Origin: UKL13-3 sp964392775
Lineage (GTDB): Bacteria; Bacteroidota; Bacteroidia; UKL13-3
NCBI GenBank assembly: GCA_964392775.1
Contig: CAYMRD010000005.1
Span: 1 to 64,000 of the forward strand
Direction of reading: 5' to 3'
DNA: 64,000 nt
Shown here: positions 1-8,113 of the stretch, in pieces
How the letters are laid out: every line of letters begins with the position of its first letter
Position numbering within the stretch: the first letter of the stretch is position 1
The notes under the pieces: generated by a model
What the model was told of the DNA's origin: nothing
Databases searched by the model: none
What the model saw: only the letters and a program-made list of their open reading frames with translations
Made by a program: the position numbers and the translations under genes

Positions 1-195
1 GGTTAAAGTATCAGGCCGGAATATTAACACGGGACTATTTAGACGATATGCACTACCGACACCAGTGGTGGTTATAGGAGGAAGCTGTTCCTGCTGTGGT
101 GTTTTAGGGGTTGGTGTTTCATCGGGGTTGTTATCTTTACAGCAGCTTAAAGCTAGGCTTAGTAACAAAACGGTTGTATAAAAAAGTGTTTTCAT
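1..195 (-). CDS. Tandem lipoprotein, copy 1 (truncated by window edge)
   Basis: The first 65 codons of a lipoprotein run off the left edge. It starts at the ATG at 195 with the same signal peptide as the next gene (MKTLFYTTVLLLSLALSCC, lipidated at one of the two cysteines) and the same Thr/Pro/Gln-rich linker ending PPITTTG. After that point the reading continues as GVGSAYRLNSP and has no match to the GTFGCKVNGKVW sequence of its two neighbours. The gene therefore shares an export and linker cassette with its paralogue but carries a different body. It is probably surface or periplasm exposed; the function is unknown. Confidence 0.75.
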   Translation of the reverse strand, partial: MKTLFYTTVLLLSLALSCCKDNNPDETPTPKTPQQEQLPPITTTGVGSAYRLNSPVLIFRPDTLT

Positions 196-257
196 GAGGG
201 TTATGTAATTATTGGTTAGTATGTATAATATCCATCAAATCTACCATCAGTAATTTT
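77..257. repeat. Direct repeat, unit 1 (second copy at 658-838)
   Basis: About 180 bp is repeated at 658-838 with one mismatch seen (g/a near 130 and 711), offset 581 bp. Each copy covers the signal peptide and linker of one lipoprotein, the 20-bp spacer, and the 3' end of the next. The 581-bp offset equals gene 2 plus its spacer, so the array looks like the product of a recent tandem duplication or conversion. Confidence 0.85.
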
Positions 258-776
258 CAGTACCTCGCCTGTTTCTTTATTAATGCAATCGAAGTAAAAT
301 GTGCCGGAAATGATTTGGTTAACTGAATCAAAGCGTAGAATTGTTATCTGCCCACCCCTGATGGAATCAGTTCGCCAATTAATGTTTTTAACCACATCCC
401 AATAACTTCCATGTGGGTCATTATTATTGTTAAACCCAATAATATAATCTTGTTTATTATCTTCTTTTTTAAATAAGACATTAATGCTAAGAAATTTCTC
501 GTTTTTGTTTACTATATCTCCACTAATTGTAGTTAAGTATTGATTATGTCTATCCACCGAGGCATAAGTAGGCGGCCAACCTGTTTTATTGCTTTTTGCC
601 ACCCACACTTTACCGTTTACTTTACAGCCAAATGTGCCGGCTCCTGTTGTGGTGATGGGAGGAAGCTGTTCCTGCTGTGGTGTTTTAGGGGTTGGTGTTT
701 CATCGGGGTTATTATCTTTACAGCAGCTTAAAGCTAGGCTTAGTAACAAAACGGTTGTATAAAAAAGTGTTTTCAT
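216..776 (-). CDS. Small lipoprotein, tandem copy 2 (DUF6252-like)
   Basis: A 186-residue predicted lipoprotein. It has a short signal peptide with lipobox-like SLALSCC, a Pro/Thr/Gln linker (about residues 21-45), then a domain opening with GTFGCKVNGKVW and closing with GTFYFDCINKETGE and DGRFDGYYTY. The opening 'VNGKVW' and the 'SGTF...ITDGRFD' end are typical of small Bacteroidota beta-rich lipoproteins of the DUF6252/DUF5025 type; that assignment is from memory of the families. The closest relative is the neighbouring gene at 797, which shares the domain. It lies 20 bp from both flanking paralogues, so the three form one array. No enzymatic motif is visible. Confidence 0.8.
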   Translation of the reverse strand: MKTLFYTTVLLLSLALSCCKDNNPDETPTPKTPQQEQLPPITTTGAGTFGCKVNGKVWVAKSNKTGWPPTYASVDRHNQYLTTISGDIVNKNEKFLSINVLFKKEDNKQDYIIGFNNNNDPHGSYWDVVKNINWRTDSIRGGQITILRFDSVNQIISGTFYFDCINKETGEVLKITDGRFDGYYTY

Positions 777-796
777 GAGGGTTATGTAATTATTGG

Positions 797-1402
797 TTAG
801 TATGTATAATATCCATCAAATCTACCATCAGTAATTTTTAGTGTTTCGCCAGTTTCTTGATTGATGCAATCAAAATAAAAGGTACCCGAGATGATTTGTT
901 TAATAGAGTCAAATCGCAAGATTGTTACCTCACCCCCTCTAAGAGAATCGGTTTCCCCAAAGATATTTTTATCAATATCAAAATACCCTGCTTTGGGGCT
1001 ATTGGCATTACCATATCCTAACGTAAAATTTGAGGAGTTTGGAGAATAGTGCCACCTAAAGTTGACTTGTAGAAAATCCAAATTATTATTTTTAATGTAT
1101 CCATTCACCCCGATACAATTACTATCGTTTTTATCAAATGAGCAGTATAAATTAGGCCAACTGGTATTGCTTTTAGCCACCCACACTTTTCCATTTACCT
1201 TACAGCCAAATGTACCGGTACCCGTTGTTGTAATGGGTGGTAGTTGTTCTTCAGTTACCGGTGGTTTTGTGGTTATTGGGTCGGGGTTTTGCTCCTTCTC
1301 TTTGCAGCTCCATAAGCAAGAGCTTAATGCAAAGATGGATAGTATGGTAATGATGGATTTTGTTTTCACAGGGTTTTTATTGTTTATCAAACCTAAAACC
1401 AT
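797..1402 (-). CDS. Small lipoprotein, tandem copy 3 (DUF6252-like)
   Basis: A lipoprotein of about 200 residues and the most divergent member of the array. The signal region contains FALSSCLWSC, so lipidation could use either cysteine. The linker again ends PPITTTG, and the domain GTFGCKVNGKVW ... GTFYFDCINQETGE ... DGRFDGYYTY matches copy 2. The start is uncertain: ATG at 1402 is used here, but a GTG at 1369 gives an N-terminus (MKTKSIITIL) that aligns better with the MKTLFYTTVL start of the paralogues. It is the first gene of the array in transcription order. Function unknown. Confidence 0.78.
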   Translation of the reverse strand: MVLGLINNKNPVKTKSIITILSIFALSSCLWSCKEKEQNPDPITTKPPVTEEQLPPITTTGTGTFGCKVNGKVWVAKSNTSWPNLYCSFDKNDSNCIGVNGYIKNNNLDFLQVNFRWHYSPNSSNFTLGYGNANSPKAGYFDIDKNIFGETDSLRGGEVTILRFDSIKQIISGTFYFDCINQETGETLKITDGRFDGYYTY

Positions 1403-1518
1403 TTGCAGCAAAAAGAAAAGAGTATACAAACACTAAGGGTTGTTTTTGGGGTAATATAATGGCGTAACAATCTGGTTATTAGTTGTATTATTTTAATGGT
1501 GCTCGTATAAATTATAAT

Positions 1519-1656
1519 GATTGTCGGGATATTGCCAACTCCCCCTGCCCACCCGGCTCTAAAGAGAGTTTCGTGCACAAGTTTTTTAGAAAGTGTGCGG
1601 TTGATCCCTGTCAGGGGTAGGGGTGCGCAAGGGCAAGTTGGCCTCTTTCCGATAGA
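1519..1656. repeat. Intergenic palindromic element, copy A
   Basis: A spacer of about 138 bp whose outer arms are an imperfect inverted repeat (TCGGGATATTGCCAAC against the reverse complement of GTTGGCCTCTTTCCGA). Inside are a hairpin near 1574-1599 (GTGCACAAG ... TTAGAAAGTGTGC) and a CCCTGTCAGGGG block. Related copies lie at 19484 and 36282. It overlaps no convincing gene; the long frame across it has no family resemblance. The rest of the stretch 1403-1893 holds a terminator and an rpsA tail fragment. Confidence 0.7.
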
Positions 1657-1718
1657 TTCTGTTAAATTATAGAAACAGTGCCGCACAATACGGGCTTTCA
1701 TACCATTCATAGGGCAAA

Positions 1719-1753
1719 AAAAATCCCGTCAGACTCAGTCTGACGGGATTTTT
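1719..1753 (-). terminator. Duplicated copy of the rpsA terminator
   Basis: Long perfect stem ATCCCGTCAGACT / AGTCTGACGGGAT flanked by A and T runs. It is the second copy of the hairpin at 3283-3317 and here follows the duplicated rpsA tail, so it probably terminates the Fic transcript. Confidence 0.8.
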
Positions 1754-1771
1754 GAGTATGGTTAAAAGTGA

Positions 1772-1879
1772 TTACTCACCTTTTTCCAGTTGCGCTTTCA
1801 AAGCAGCTAGTCCTTCAACATCAGCAAAGGTTGATTTCTCCTGAGCATCGTTTGATTTTTTAACAGCTTTCGCAGTTTT
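1772..1879 (-). pseudogene. Duplicated 3' tail of rpsA
   Basis: Copies the last 35 codons and stop of rpsA (ending LKAQLEKGE) with a few substitutions. With its terminator it forms a 167-bp direct repeat (1713-1879 against 3277-3443, offset 1564 bp). There is no start codon or body, so it is a fragment. It lies directly downstream of the Fic gene, so the Fic gene is bracketed by two rpsA ends. Confidence 0.88.
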
Positions 1880-1893
1880 TCTATTGCATCAAC

Positions 1894-3018
1894 CTATTCC
1901 GACAGGATTCTGTATAGTTCAAGGTTGAGGTAGTAAGCTCCTCCTGAAATCATTCTTTTTTCGAGGATGCCCATAGCGGCCAATTCATCAAGGTATTTAC
2001 GTGCTGTATTTTCAGCATAATATTGCTTATCTGTAAGGTGTTTTACACGGGTAAAAGGCTGGGTAAAAAGTGCGTTGACTAACATATCAGGACGAGTAAA
2101 GCTCCCTTTTTGCTCAATGGCCTGTAATATGGCATCTTTGGTGGCGATGATATCGTTTATTTTGGTATACGTAAGATTCGCTGTTACTTCTACTGTTTTG
2201 AGCATGTATAGGAACCATGTTTTCCAGTCGCCACGCTGGGTAATGCCCGATAACCCGGCATAATAGTCGTCCTTTTGTTCCATAATATACCTACTCATAA
2301 ACAAAATTGGGTAATCGAGCAATCCTTTTTTTGTAAGATAATGTATATTGAAAATACGTCCTGTACGCCCGTTGCCATCTCTAAAAGGGTGAATGGCTTC
2401 AAACTGGTAATGGGCAATGGCCATTTTTAACAGGGGATCAAGTGTATATGTTTTGTCATCATTCAAAAAGGCATATAAATTATGCATTTTGGCCTGCACA
2501 ATTTCGGGCCCACGGGGTGGTGTGTAATAGGCTTTGCCTGCATTAGGGCCGCTGCCACCTTGTTTGATATAGATCTGTGCTACAGGTGTGCGTATACCAT
2601 CATTAAAAGAAGTAACTATTCTGTATATCCGGGTAAAGTATTCTTCATTAAATGCGTTATCATTTTCGAGCAGGTAATGATAACCCTCCCAAAGTGCTTC
2701 ACGATAATTCAGGATTTCTTTAGCAGGTCCCTGTAAGGATTTGGATTGTTGCTCGCTGTAAGCCTGATAAAGCTCATCATCAGTAGTAAATATATTTTCA
2801 ATAGCACTCGATGCCTTTGCCTCCTGTAAACTGATGGAGTTGATGAACAGGCCTTGGTTCGGTATAGCTATGCTACGCCCTTGCAAGCGGCCCAGTGCAG
2901 CTTTGGCATTGCCTAGCTGCTCATATATTTCTACCGATTGGTAATACTGTGGTTCGGGCGGCAACAAAGGCAGCGCGTTCCAAGGTAGACTTCTGTCAGG
3001 GTTGATTGGATATACCAT
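1894..3018 (-). CDS. Fic family protein with N-terminal inhibitory motif
   Basis: A 374-residue Fic protein. Fic enzymes usually transfer AMP from ATP to a protein hydroxyl. The complete active-site loop HPFRDGNGRTGR is at about residues 210-221. An upstream helix carries SSAIEN (about 70-75), matching the S/T-x-A-I-E-G/N inhibitory motif of class II Fic proteins, so the enzyme is predicted to be self-inhibited. An N-terminal Fic_N-type domain precedes the core; the C-terminus (RKYLDELAAMGILEKR) looks like a winged helix. The start is the ATG at 3018; an upstream GTG would add ten hydrophobic residues. A -7 element TATATTTG lies just upstream (3024-3031), so the transcript may be nearly leaderless. 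Three inverted repeats upstream (3050-3218) could be operators. Confidence 0.92.
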   Translation of the reverse strand: MVYPINPDRSLPWNALPLLPPEPQYYQSVEIYEQLGNAKAALGRLQGRSIAIPNQGLFINSISLQEAKASSAIENIFTTDDELYQAYSEQQSKSLQGPAKEILNYREALWEGYHYLLENDNAFNEEYFTRIYRIVTSFNDGIRTPVAQIYIKQGGSGPNAGKAYYTPPRGPEIVQAKMHNLYAFLNDDKTYTLDPLLKMAIAHYQFEAIHPFRDGNGRTGRIFNIHYLTKKGLLDYPILFMSRYIMEQKDDYYAGLSGITQRGDWKTWFLYMLKTVEVTANLTYTKINDIIATKDAILQAIEQKGSFTRPDMLVNALFTQPFTRVKHLTDKQYYAENTARKYLDELAAMGILEKRMISGGAYYLNLELYRILSE

Positions 3019-3049
3019 TTGAACAAATATAAGGAAATAAATATACACC

Positions 3050-3218
3050 GCCTTAAAAATGGCATTATTTTGAGGCGAATATTGTTTTTGACCTTAAAGT
3101 TAGTGCTGAATGTATAATACACCTCAAAAGTTAGATAAATTTAAGGTACGTTCGGGATTTGGCCTTAGGCACGCAATCTCAATCCGATTTAGCCTTAAAA
3201 TGGCGATATTGTTAAGGC
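3050..3218. promoter_or_regulatory. Three 27-bp inverted repeats at 71-bp spacing (candidate operators)
   Basis: Three palindromes, 3050-3076, 3121-3147 and 3192-3218, each 27 bp, with arms of the form GCCTTAAA / TTTAAGGC. Their centres (3063, 3134, 3205) are 71 bp apart. Extra half-sites occur at 3091 (ACCTTAAAG) and 3162 (GCCTTAGGC). The first palindrome covers the likely -33 region of the Fic promoter. This fills the 3019-3276 spacer; there is no gene. Binding of a dimeric regulator, possibly the Fic C-terminal winged helix, is inference. Confidence 0.55.
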
Positions 3219-3282
3219 TTAGTGTCAATTATTTGTGACCGGTACAAATGAAGAAAGAATGCCGCTATGGCCAAAAGGCAAA

Positions 3283-3317
3283 AAAAATCCCGTCAGACTC
3301 AGTCTGACGGGATTTTT
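3283..3317 (-). terminator. rpsA intrinsic terminator
   Basis: Perfect hairpin ATCCCGTCAGACT / AGTCTGACGGGAT just after the rpsA stop, followed on the minus strand by a run of eight T. The flanking A and T runs make it usable in both directions. Confidence 0.9.
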
Positions 3318-3335
3318 GTGTATGGTTAAAAGTGA

Positions 3336-5135
3336 TTACTCACCTTTTTCCAGTTGCGCTTTCAAAGCAGCTAATCCTTCAACATCAGCAAAGGTTGATT
3401 TCTCCTGAGCATCGTTTGATTTTTTAACAGCTTTCGCGGTTTTCTCTTTTTCTTCAGCTTTGGTTTTTACTTCCTCAACTTTTTTCACTTCGTTGTCAGC
3501 TTTCCAAACAGATGTATGTGAAACCACAATACGTTTGTTCTCTTTGTTGAACTCAGTTACTTTAAAGTCGATTACTGAATCTTCTTTTGCAATTGATTTG
3601 TCTTCTTTGGTCAATTGTTTGATTGGAGCATAACCCTCAACACCGTAAGGAAGTGCAATGGTAGCACTCTTCTCATCTACTTTCATTACAGTACCGGCAT
3701 GTACCGATCCTACTGTGAAAATAGTTTCGAATGTATCCCAAGGGTTTTCATCCAATTGTTTATGGCCTAAGCTCAATCTGCGGTTTTCAAGATCCATCTC
3801 CAATACCACTACATCCAACTCCTGGTCTTTTTTCACAAACTCATTCGGATGTTTGATTTTTTTGGTCCAGCTCAAATCTGAAACGTGTACCAAACCGTCA
3901 ACACCTTCTTCCAGTTCTACGAACAAGCCGTAGTTGGTCATGTTGCGAACAACACCTTTGTGTTTAGAACCTACAGGGTATTTAGATGCGATATCAGTCC
4001 AAGGATCAGGTTGCAATTGTTTAATGCCTAATGACATTTTACGCTCTTCTTTATCCAAAGTAAGGATAACGGCTTCGAGTTCATCTCCAAGTTTCATGAA
4101 GTCGGACGGGTTGCGCAAGTGCTGGCTCCAGCTCATTTCTGAAACGTGGATCAATCCTTCTACTCCTGCAGCGATTTCAAGGAATGCACCGTAATCAGCG
4201 ATGTTTACGATTTTACCTTTTACTTTAGCACCTACCTCAAGGTTAGTGTTTAAGCTATCCCAAGGATGTGAACTCAATTGTTTCAATCCTAAAGAGATAC
4301 GTTTTTTCTCATCATCAAAATCAAGCACTACTACGTTGATTTTCTCATCCATTTTCAATACTTCTTCCGGATGGTTGATACGTCCCCATGAGATATCAGT
4401 AATGTGAAGCAATCCGTCAACACCACCTAAGTCGATGAACACACCGAATGAAGTCATGTTTTTAACGGTACCTTCCAATACTTGTCCTTTTTCAAGGCGG
4501 GAAAGAATATCAGATTTTTGAGCTTCGATATCCTCTTCGATCAGAACTTTATGTGAAATAACTACGTTTTTAAACTGGTGGTTAACTTTTACCACTTTAA
4601 ATGGCATGGTTTGACCTACGTAAATATCGTAGTCTTTGATTGGTTTGGTGTCGATTTGTGAACCGGGTAAGAACGTGTCGATACCCATTACATCTACTAC
4701 CAATCCACCTTTTGTGCGGGTTTTAACGTAACCGTTAACGATTTCGTCATTCTCCTGAGCTTTCATGATGTTTTCCCATGCGCGTTCGCTCATGGCTTTT
4801 TTGCGTGAAAGCACAAGCTGACCGTTAACGTCTTCTTTGTTTTCAAGCAAAACTTCTACAACATCGCCTACTTTTAGGTCGGGCATGTCACGGAATTCTG
4901 TTCTTTGGATCAAACCATCTGATTTAAATCCAATGTTTAATACCACTTCTTTGTCGGTAAAACCTACAATGGTACCTTTTACGATTTCTTTCTCGGCAAT
5001 TGTACTCAATGTTTTTTCGTACAATCCTGAAAGTGTTTCTTGTTCTGCTGGCGAGTAACGGCTAAAGCCTTCCTTGTCCATGCTCCAGTCAAAGTCAGCT
5101 GCTGGTGCTGTTAAGTTGTTGTTAGTTTTTGTCAA
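3336..5135 (-). CDS. rpsA: 30S ribosomal protein S1
   Basis: 599 residues. Serial S1 RNA-binding domains are evident from repeated blocks such as GVFIDLGGVDGLLHITDISWGR, GAFLEIAAGVEGLIHVSEMSW and GLFVELEEGVDGLVHVSDLSW. S1 brings mRNA to the 30S subunit. The acidic N-terminus (DFDWSMDKEGF) is usual for Bacteroidota S1, and the tail is Lys/Glu-rich and low-complexity. The chosen start is a TTG at 5135 preceded by AAAGGAG at about 10 nt. The longer reading from TTG 5171 is unlikely because the predicted promoter -7 box covers that codon. The last 35 codons plus terminator are duplicated beyond the Fic gene. Confidence 0.95.
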   Translation of the reverse strand: MTKTNNNLTAPAADFDWSMDKEGFSRYSPAEQETLSGLYEKTLSTIAEKEIVKGTIVGFTDKEVVLNIGFKSDGLIQRTEFRDMPDLKVGDVVEVLLENKEDVNGQLVLSRKKAMSERAWENIMKAQENDEIVNGYVKTRTKGGLVVDVMGIDTFLPGSQIDTKPIKDYDIYVGQTMPFKVVKVNHQFKNVVISHKVLIEEDIEAQKSDILSRLEKGQVLEGTVKNMTSFGVFIDLGGVDGLLHITDISWGRINHPEEVLKMDEKINVVVLDFDDEKKRISLGLKQLSSHPWDSLNTNLEVGAKVKGKIVNIADYGAFLEIAAGVEGLIHVSEMSWSQHLRNPSDFMKLGDELEAVILTLDKEERKMSLGIKQLQPDPWTDIASKYPVGSKHKGVVRNMTNYGLFVELEEGVDGLVHVSDLSWTKKIKHPNEFVKKDQELDVVVLEMDLENRRLSLGHKQLDENPWDTFETIFTVGSVHAGTVMKVDEKSATIALPYGVEGYAPIKQLTKEDKSIAKEDSVIDFKVTEFNKENKRIVVSHTSVWKADNEVKKVEEVKTKAEEKEKTAKAVKKSNDAQEKSTFADVEGLAALKAQLEKGE

Positions 5136-5168
5136 TTTATTTGATCTCCTTTCGCTTAAAAAAGCTGG

Positions 5169-5198
5169 CAAACTTACTAAAAATATGTGGATTACAAA
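5169..5198 (-). promoter_or_regulatory. rpsA promoter
   Basis: Bacteroidota-type elements read on the minus strand: -33 TTTG (5195-5198), 18-bp spacer, -7 TAAGTTTG (5169-5176), matching TAnnTTTG. Transcription would start near 5162, inside the longer open frame, which supports the downstream TTG start of rpsA. Confidence 0.65.
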
Positions 5199-5287
5199 TA
5201 GTTTTTGGCAAAAAAATAGCTCAATTGGGCCATTTATTTTGCTGAGGTGGGTTCTTAAAATAAATTCAGGTAGTTTTTAATCCATCC

Positions 5288-5349
5288 CACACCCTATCCC
5301 TAAAGGGTACAGCCCCAATTGTACTGTGGGTGGGCTCCCTTTAGGGTGG
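5288..5349. terminator. Large palindrome after the exosortase operon
   Basis: Arms CACCCTA...AAGGG...AGCCC and GGGCTCCCTTTAGGGTG can fold into one long interrupted hairpin between the HTTM gene stop (5379) and the rpsA promoter. It may end the exosortase operon; the same CCCTTTAGGG motif recurs in other spacers here, so it may also be a dispersed repeat. Confidence 0.5.
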
Positions 5350-5378
5350 GGTAAGCGCAGGGGAATGACTGTCCAATA

Positions 5379-7124
5379 TCAATTTATTTGACGCGACCGT
5401 TCATAGCTATACTTCCCATTGGTCCAGCGGGCAAAACCATCGGAGGTCCAGGGCTGAGCCTCCAATGTGCGCCAATATCCGGGCACAAATGTACCGGGGT
5501 AGCTGTAATTTCGTTTTAGTATCCGAAAGGTATTGTTCTCCAGTTTAATATGATTATTGTTAGCCCAAAAACGGATTAGTTTGTTAACGCCCTCTGCTTT
5601 TGCCGAATCTTTTCCAATGATATAATGGTTGCAGAGTTTGGTCCATTCTTTATCTCGGTTTAAATCGCTGTGGCTGTGTCCATATACATTGGTATAAGGA
5701 AGCCACTGGCAATGGCCGGTACTATCTACATAGGTAATAGCGTAAACAGTATTCATTCCATAAATGGCGCGGTCGAGGAAAACACCTTTTGCGTTAACGC
5801 CCAAAAAAGTTCTGTAGATGGATGTGAGTTGCCATTTAAAGCCTTGCTCGCTGAATTTAACGTGGTTGGTTTCTTTTATATGATTTTGCCTGGTTCGGAT
5901 GAAATTCTTGAAGTGTATGTAATTGAAGAACAACTGTACCAAAAACAGATGAATGAAGAAATAATAGAAAATACGTTGCCTCACATCGGAATGAACGAGC
6001 GAAGGAAACGGAAGCGAAGATTGTTTTCCAATCAGCTCAAATCCCCATTTGAAGAGATTACCTGCAAACGTAAGTTGGAGTAGCAGTGCAAGTGGTTTTG
6101 TGAATGTGCTGTGTTTGAGTAATCGTATCAGAGATGATTTGGAATTCAGAATTACCTGCGACTGGTCTGCATCATTTACCTGTACATACCGGTTTCTGAA
6201 ATCAAGACTGTATACAGCAGCCCAGATACGTTGGTAGAAAAGGTTGTGTTCGGGAATATATACGGCAATAGAAGACTTGCTTCTGATGCGGTTTTGAACC
6301 CAATACCAGAATGAGTCGGGGATGAGCAAGCTGTAAAATAAAATGGGGCCGATTGAAGCCTGCGGCAGGTATAAGAAGGTGCCAATGCCGATATGAAACA
6401 AGATTCCGGGTATGATGATGAATTTATGGGCACGGGGAATGAACAACAAAAACAGGAAACAAAATTCCCAAATCATTGTCGTGTAATTCGCAAACAGTAA
6501 AAGGTATTGTTGGTCGATTACCCAAGTATAAAGGGTGTTCCACTTCAATTGAGGTACATTTAGCGGCAACCAAATACCGATTCCGTGTTGCCACATAGGC
6601 GAGTATATTTTGGTGAGGGAGGAGCCGAAATACAATAAGCCTAAGCTTGCACCAACAAAAAAAAGATAGTTCAGGTAATTGGTTCGTTTGGCAGAGGTAT
6701 CAATATACCGGATGCGGTGAAGCAAAGCATCGACAGAGCCTGTTTTTGATACCGGGAAAAACAGGCAGAACAATCCGCCAATTTTCATCATATCATGGTA
6801 AAAGGATGCAATGCCAAGGCGCAGAAAGATATCGGCTGATATGACCGTAAGCACATAATTAATTGCCGCAAACAGCCGTGTTCTGAATCCGATTAGCACC
6901 ATCAATGCACTCACAAACCAAAGTGTAATGAATAGATTAAAAGGGAAGATACTTTTACTGACACCTGCAATCGAGTCGAACACCAGCGCTTTGTATACAT
7001 TGGTATAATATACCGTTGACAAAACATGGGCAAAAAACAGCACCCTGAACAATGCAAACGAATGCGGAAGAGCGGGTCTCTGCAATCGGGTTAATCGTTG
7101 GTACAGTTTTTCAAGCAGATCCAT
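5379..7124 (-). CDS. HTTM/VKGC-like multi-pass membrane protein of the exosortase operon
   Basis: 581 residues. The first roughly 290 hold several membrane spans with features of the HTTM (vitamin K-dependent gamma-carboxylase-like) superfamily: an N-terminal span with FALFRVLFFAHVL, a segment FLRLGIASFYHDMMKIGGLF and FPVSKTGSVDALL. Further spans follow near 340-400, then a soluble C-terminal part (about 420-581) rich in Trp and Tyr with no family I recognise. Start ATG 7124 overlaps the stop of the preceding gene by 14 bp, so it is translationally coupled and is the last gene of the operon. True gamma-carboxylases modify Glu in secreted peptides; whether this protein modifies the acidic sorted mini-protein is speculation. 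Family assignment is by eye. Confidence 0.7.
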   Translation of the reverse strand: MDLLEKLYQRLTRLQRPALPHSFALFRVLFFAHVLSTVYYTNVYKALVFDSIAGVSKSIFPFNLFITLWFVSALMVLIGFRTRLFAAINYVLTVISADIFLRLGIASFYHDMMKIGGLFCLFFPVSKTGSVDALLHRIRYIDTSAKRTNYLNYLFFVGASLGLLYFGSSLTKIYSPMWQHGIGIWLPLNVPQLKWNTLYTWVIDQQYLLLFANYTTMIWEFCFLFLLFIPRAHKFIIIPGILFHIGIGTFLYLPQASIGPILFYSLLIPDSFWYWVQNRIRSKSSIAVYIPEHNLFYQRIWAAVYSLDFRNRYVQVNDADQSQVILNSKSSLIRLLKHSTFTKPLALLLQLTFAGNLFKWGFELIGKQSSLPFPSLVHSDVRQRIFYYFFIHLFLVQLFFNYIHFKNFIRTRQNHIKETNHVKFSEQGFKWQLTSIYRTFLGVNAKGVFLDRAIYGMNTVYAITYVDSTGHCQWLPYTNVYGHSHSDLNRDKEWTKLCNHYIIGKDSAKAEGVNKLIRFWANNNHIKLENNTFRILKRNYSYPGTFVPGYWRTLEAQPWTSDGFARWTNGKYSYERSRQIN

Positions 7125-7560
7125 TGTTCTTATTCTGTGATAACAAGGTTAGTACAGCAATAATAAACAAAGTAATAAAAGGAGAATGGAAATATCTATT
7201 GACTTTTGGCAGTAAATGGATATTAAACGATGGAATGCCGGCATACACCAACAAGTATTCAATACACATGATTCCCACCAACATGAAGAATATAAGTTTT
7301 GCGGTTGCTTGTGAGTACAGCAATTTAACAGTGAAATAAGGCAGCACTATAAAACAGATGCTGTAGAGATATGCCTTTATCCAAAAAAAAGGAAATACGA
7401 TATGGCTCGACAAAGCCGAATGGTAATCTTTGTAAGCGGGATTGAGGAAAAAAGCATTTGGCGTATTGAGGTAATCGGGGGTAATAGCATCTTTGAACAA
7501 ACTGATTGCAAAGAGCAAAATCAAACAACCATATCCTGATATTTTAGATGAGCGATTCAT
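7111..7560 (-). CDS. Small exosortase-associated membrane protein (XrtF-partner-like)
   Basis: 149 residues with four or so membrane spans, starting MNRSSKISGY and ending VNRYFHSPFITLFIIAVLTLL. The start is the ATG at 7560, one base after the TAG of the exosortase gene; the longer frame starting inside the exosortase is less likely. Its size, position directly behind an exosortase and the late 'YFHSP' plus final hydrophobic span resemble the exosortase F-associated membrane proteins of flavobacteria; that comparison is from memory. A role as accessory subunit of the exosortase is inferred from coupling alone. Confidence 0.65.
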   Translation of the reverse strand: MNRSSKISGYGCLILLFAISLFKDAITPDYLNTPNAFFLNPAYKDYHSALSSHIVFPFFWIKAYLYSICFIVLPYFTVKLLYSQATAKLIFFMLVGIMCIEYLLVYAGIPSFNIHLLPKVNRYFHSPFITLFIIAVLTLLSQNKNNGSA

Positions 7561-7561
7561 G

Positions 7562-8083
7562 CTATTTTTTGCTGAGTTTGTTCGCCCATACCATCCACAG
7601 TATAAATACTGCGCCATAAATCATAAAAATGAAAATATAGCGGTGAAACAGGTTGTAATGAGGATATTGATAATAGGCCATGAGGGTGAGCCAATAGGAG
7701 CGCAGCAGGTTTATGATATGTACAATGATACCCCCGATAGCGATATACGGAATTTTGTATTTGACCTTTCCCGGATAGGCAATGATGAAAAACAAAAACA
7801 GCATAAAGAGCTCCAGACCATTGCAGGAGGCTCCAACCTTTACAATTGATTTTGTGTACGGAGCAATGTAAATGAGGGTTTCTCCAAGCTTTTCTCCGGG
7901 TAAAAAATAAGCCTCTTTACCGGTAAGGCTAAGCAACCCACAGATTCCGCTGCTTACCCAATTGGTTAAGTAAAAATCAATGATTCCTGTTTCCTTCAGC
8001 CAGTACTCATACAGCCCGAAAAAGACTGCGGTAAGGCTGCCCATGATAACTAAAAAGCGTATGAGTATTGGATTGGATTTCAT
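7562..8083 (-). CDS. Exosortase/archaeosortase family transpeptidase
   Basis: 173 residues, almost entirely membrane spans. The three catalytic residues of exosortases are present in order: Cys87 in VGASCNGLELF, Arg128 in NLLRSYW and His147 in NLFHRYIF. These enzymes cut a C-terminal sorting tail from an exported protein and pass it to the envelope. The protein is at the short end of the family, like the Bacteroidota XrtF group. The likely substrate is the 67-residue protein encoded just upstream. The ATG at 8083 sits directly after a terminator-like hairpin and T run, so expression may depend on read-through. Confidence 0.88.
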   Translation of the reverse strand: MKSNPILIRFLVIMGSLTAVFFGLYEYWLKETGIIDFYLTNWVSSGICGLLSLTGKEAYFLPGEKLGETLIYIAPYTKSIVKVGASCNGLELFMLFLFFIIAYPGKVKYKIPYIAIGGIIVHIINLLRSYWLTLMAYYQYPHYNLFHRYIFIFMIYGAVFILWMVWANKLSKK

Positions 8084-8113
8084 AAAAAAAGGAAGTTAAT
8101 TGGATTAACCTCC
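8084..8113 (-). terminator. Terminator-like hairpin directly before the exosortase start codon
   Basis: Read on the minus strand: GGAGGTTAAT, loop CCA, ATTAACTTCC (one G-U pair), then seven T and at once the ATG of the exosortase. This has the form of an intrinsic terminator. The only purine-rich ribosome-site candidate (AAGGAGG) is buried in its first arm. Confidence 0.72.

Noticed and set aside
1393..1710. 105-codon open frame
   Set aside because: It runs through palindromic repeat DNA and has no family resemblance; the same DNA recurs at 19.5 and 36.3 kb.
5670..6083. 137-codon antisense frame inside the HTTM gene
   Set aside because: Shadow frame; the minus-strand gene has clear membrane topology and coupling to its neighbours.
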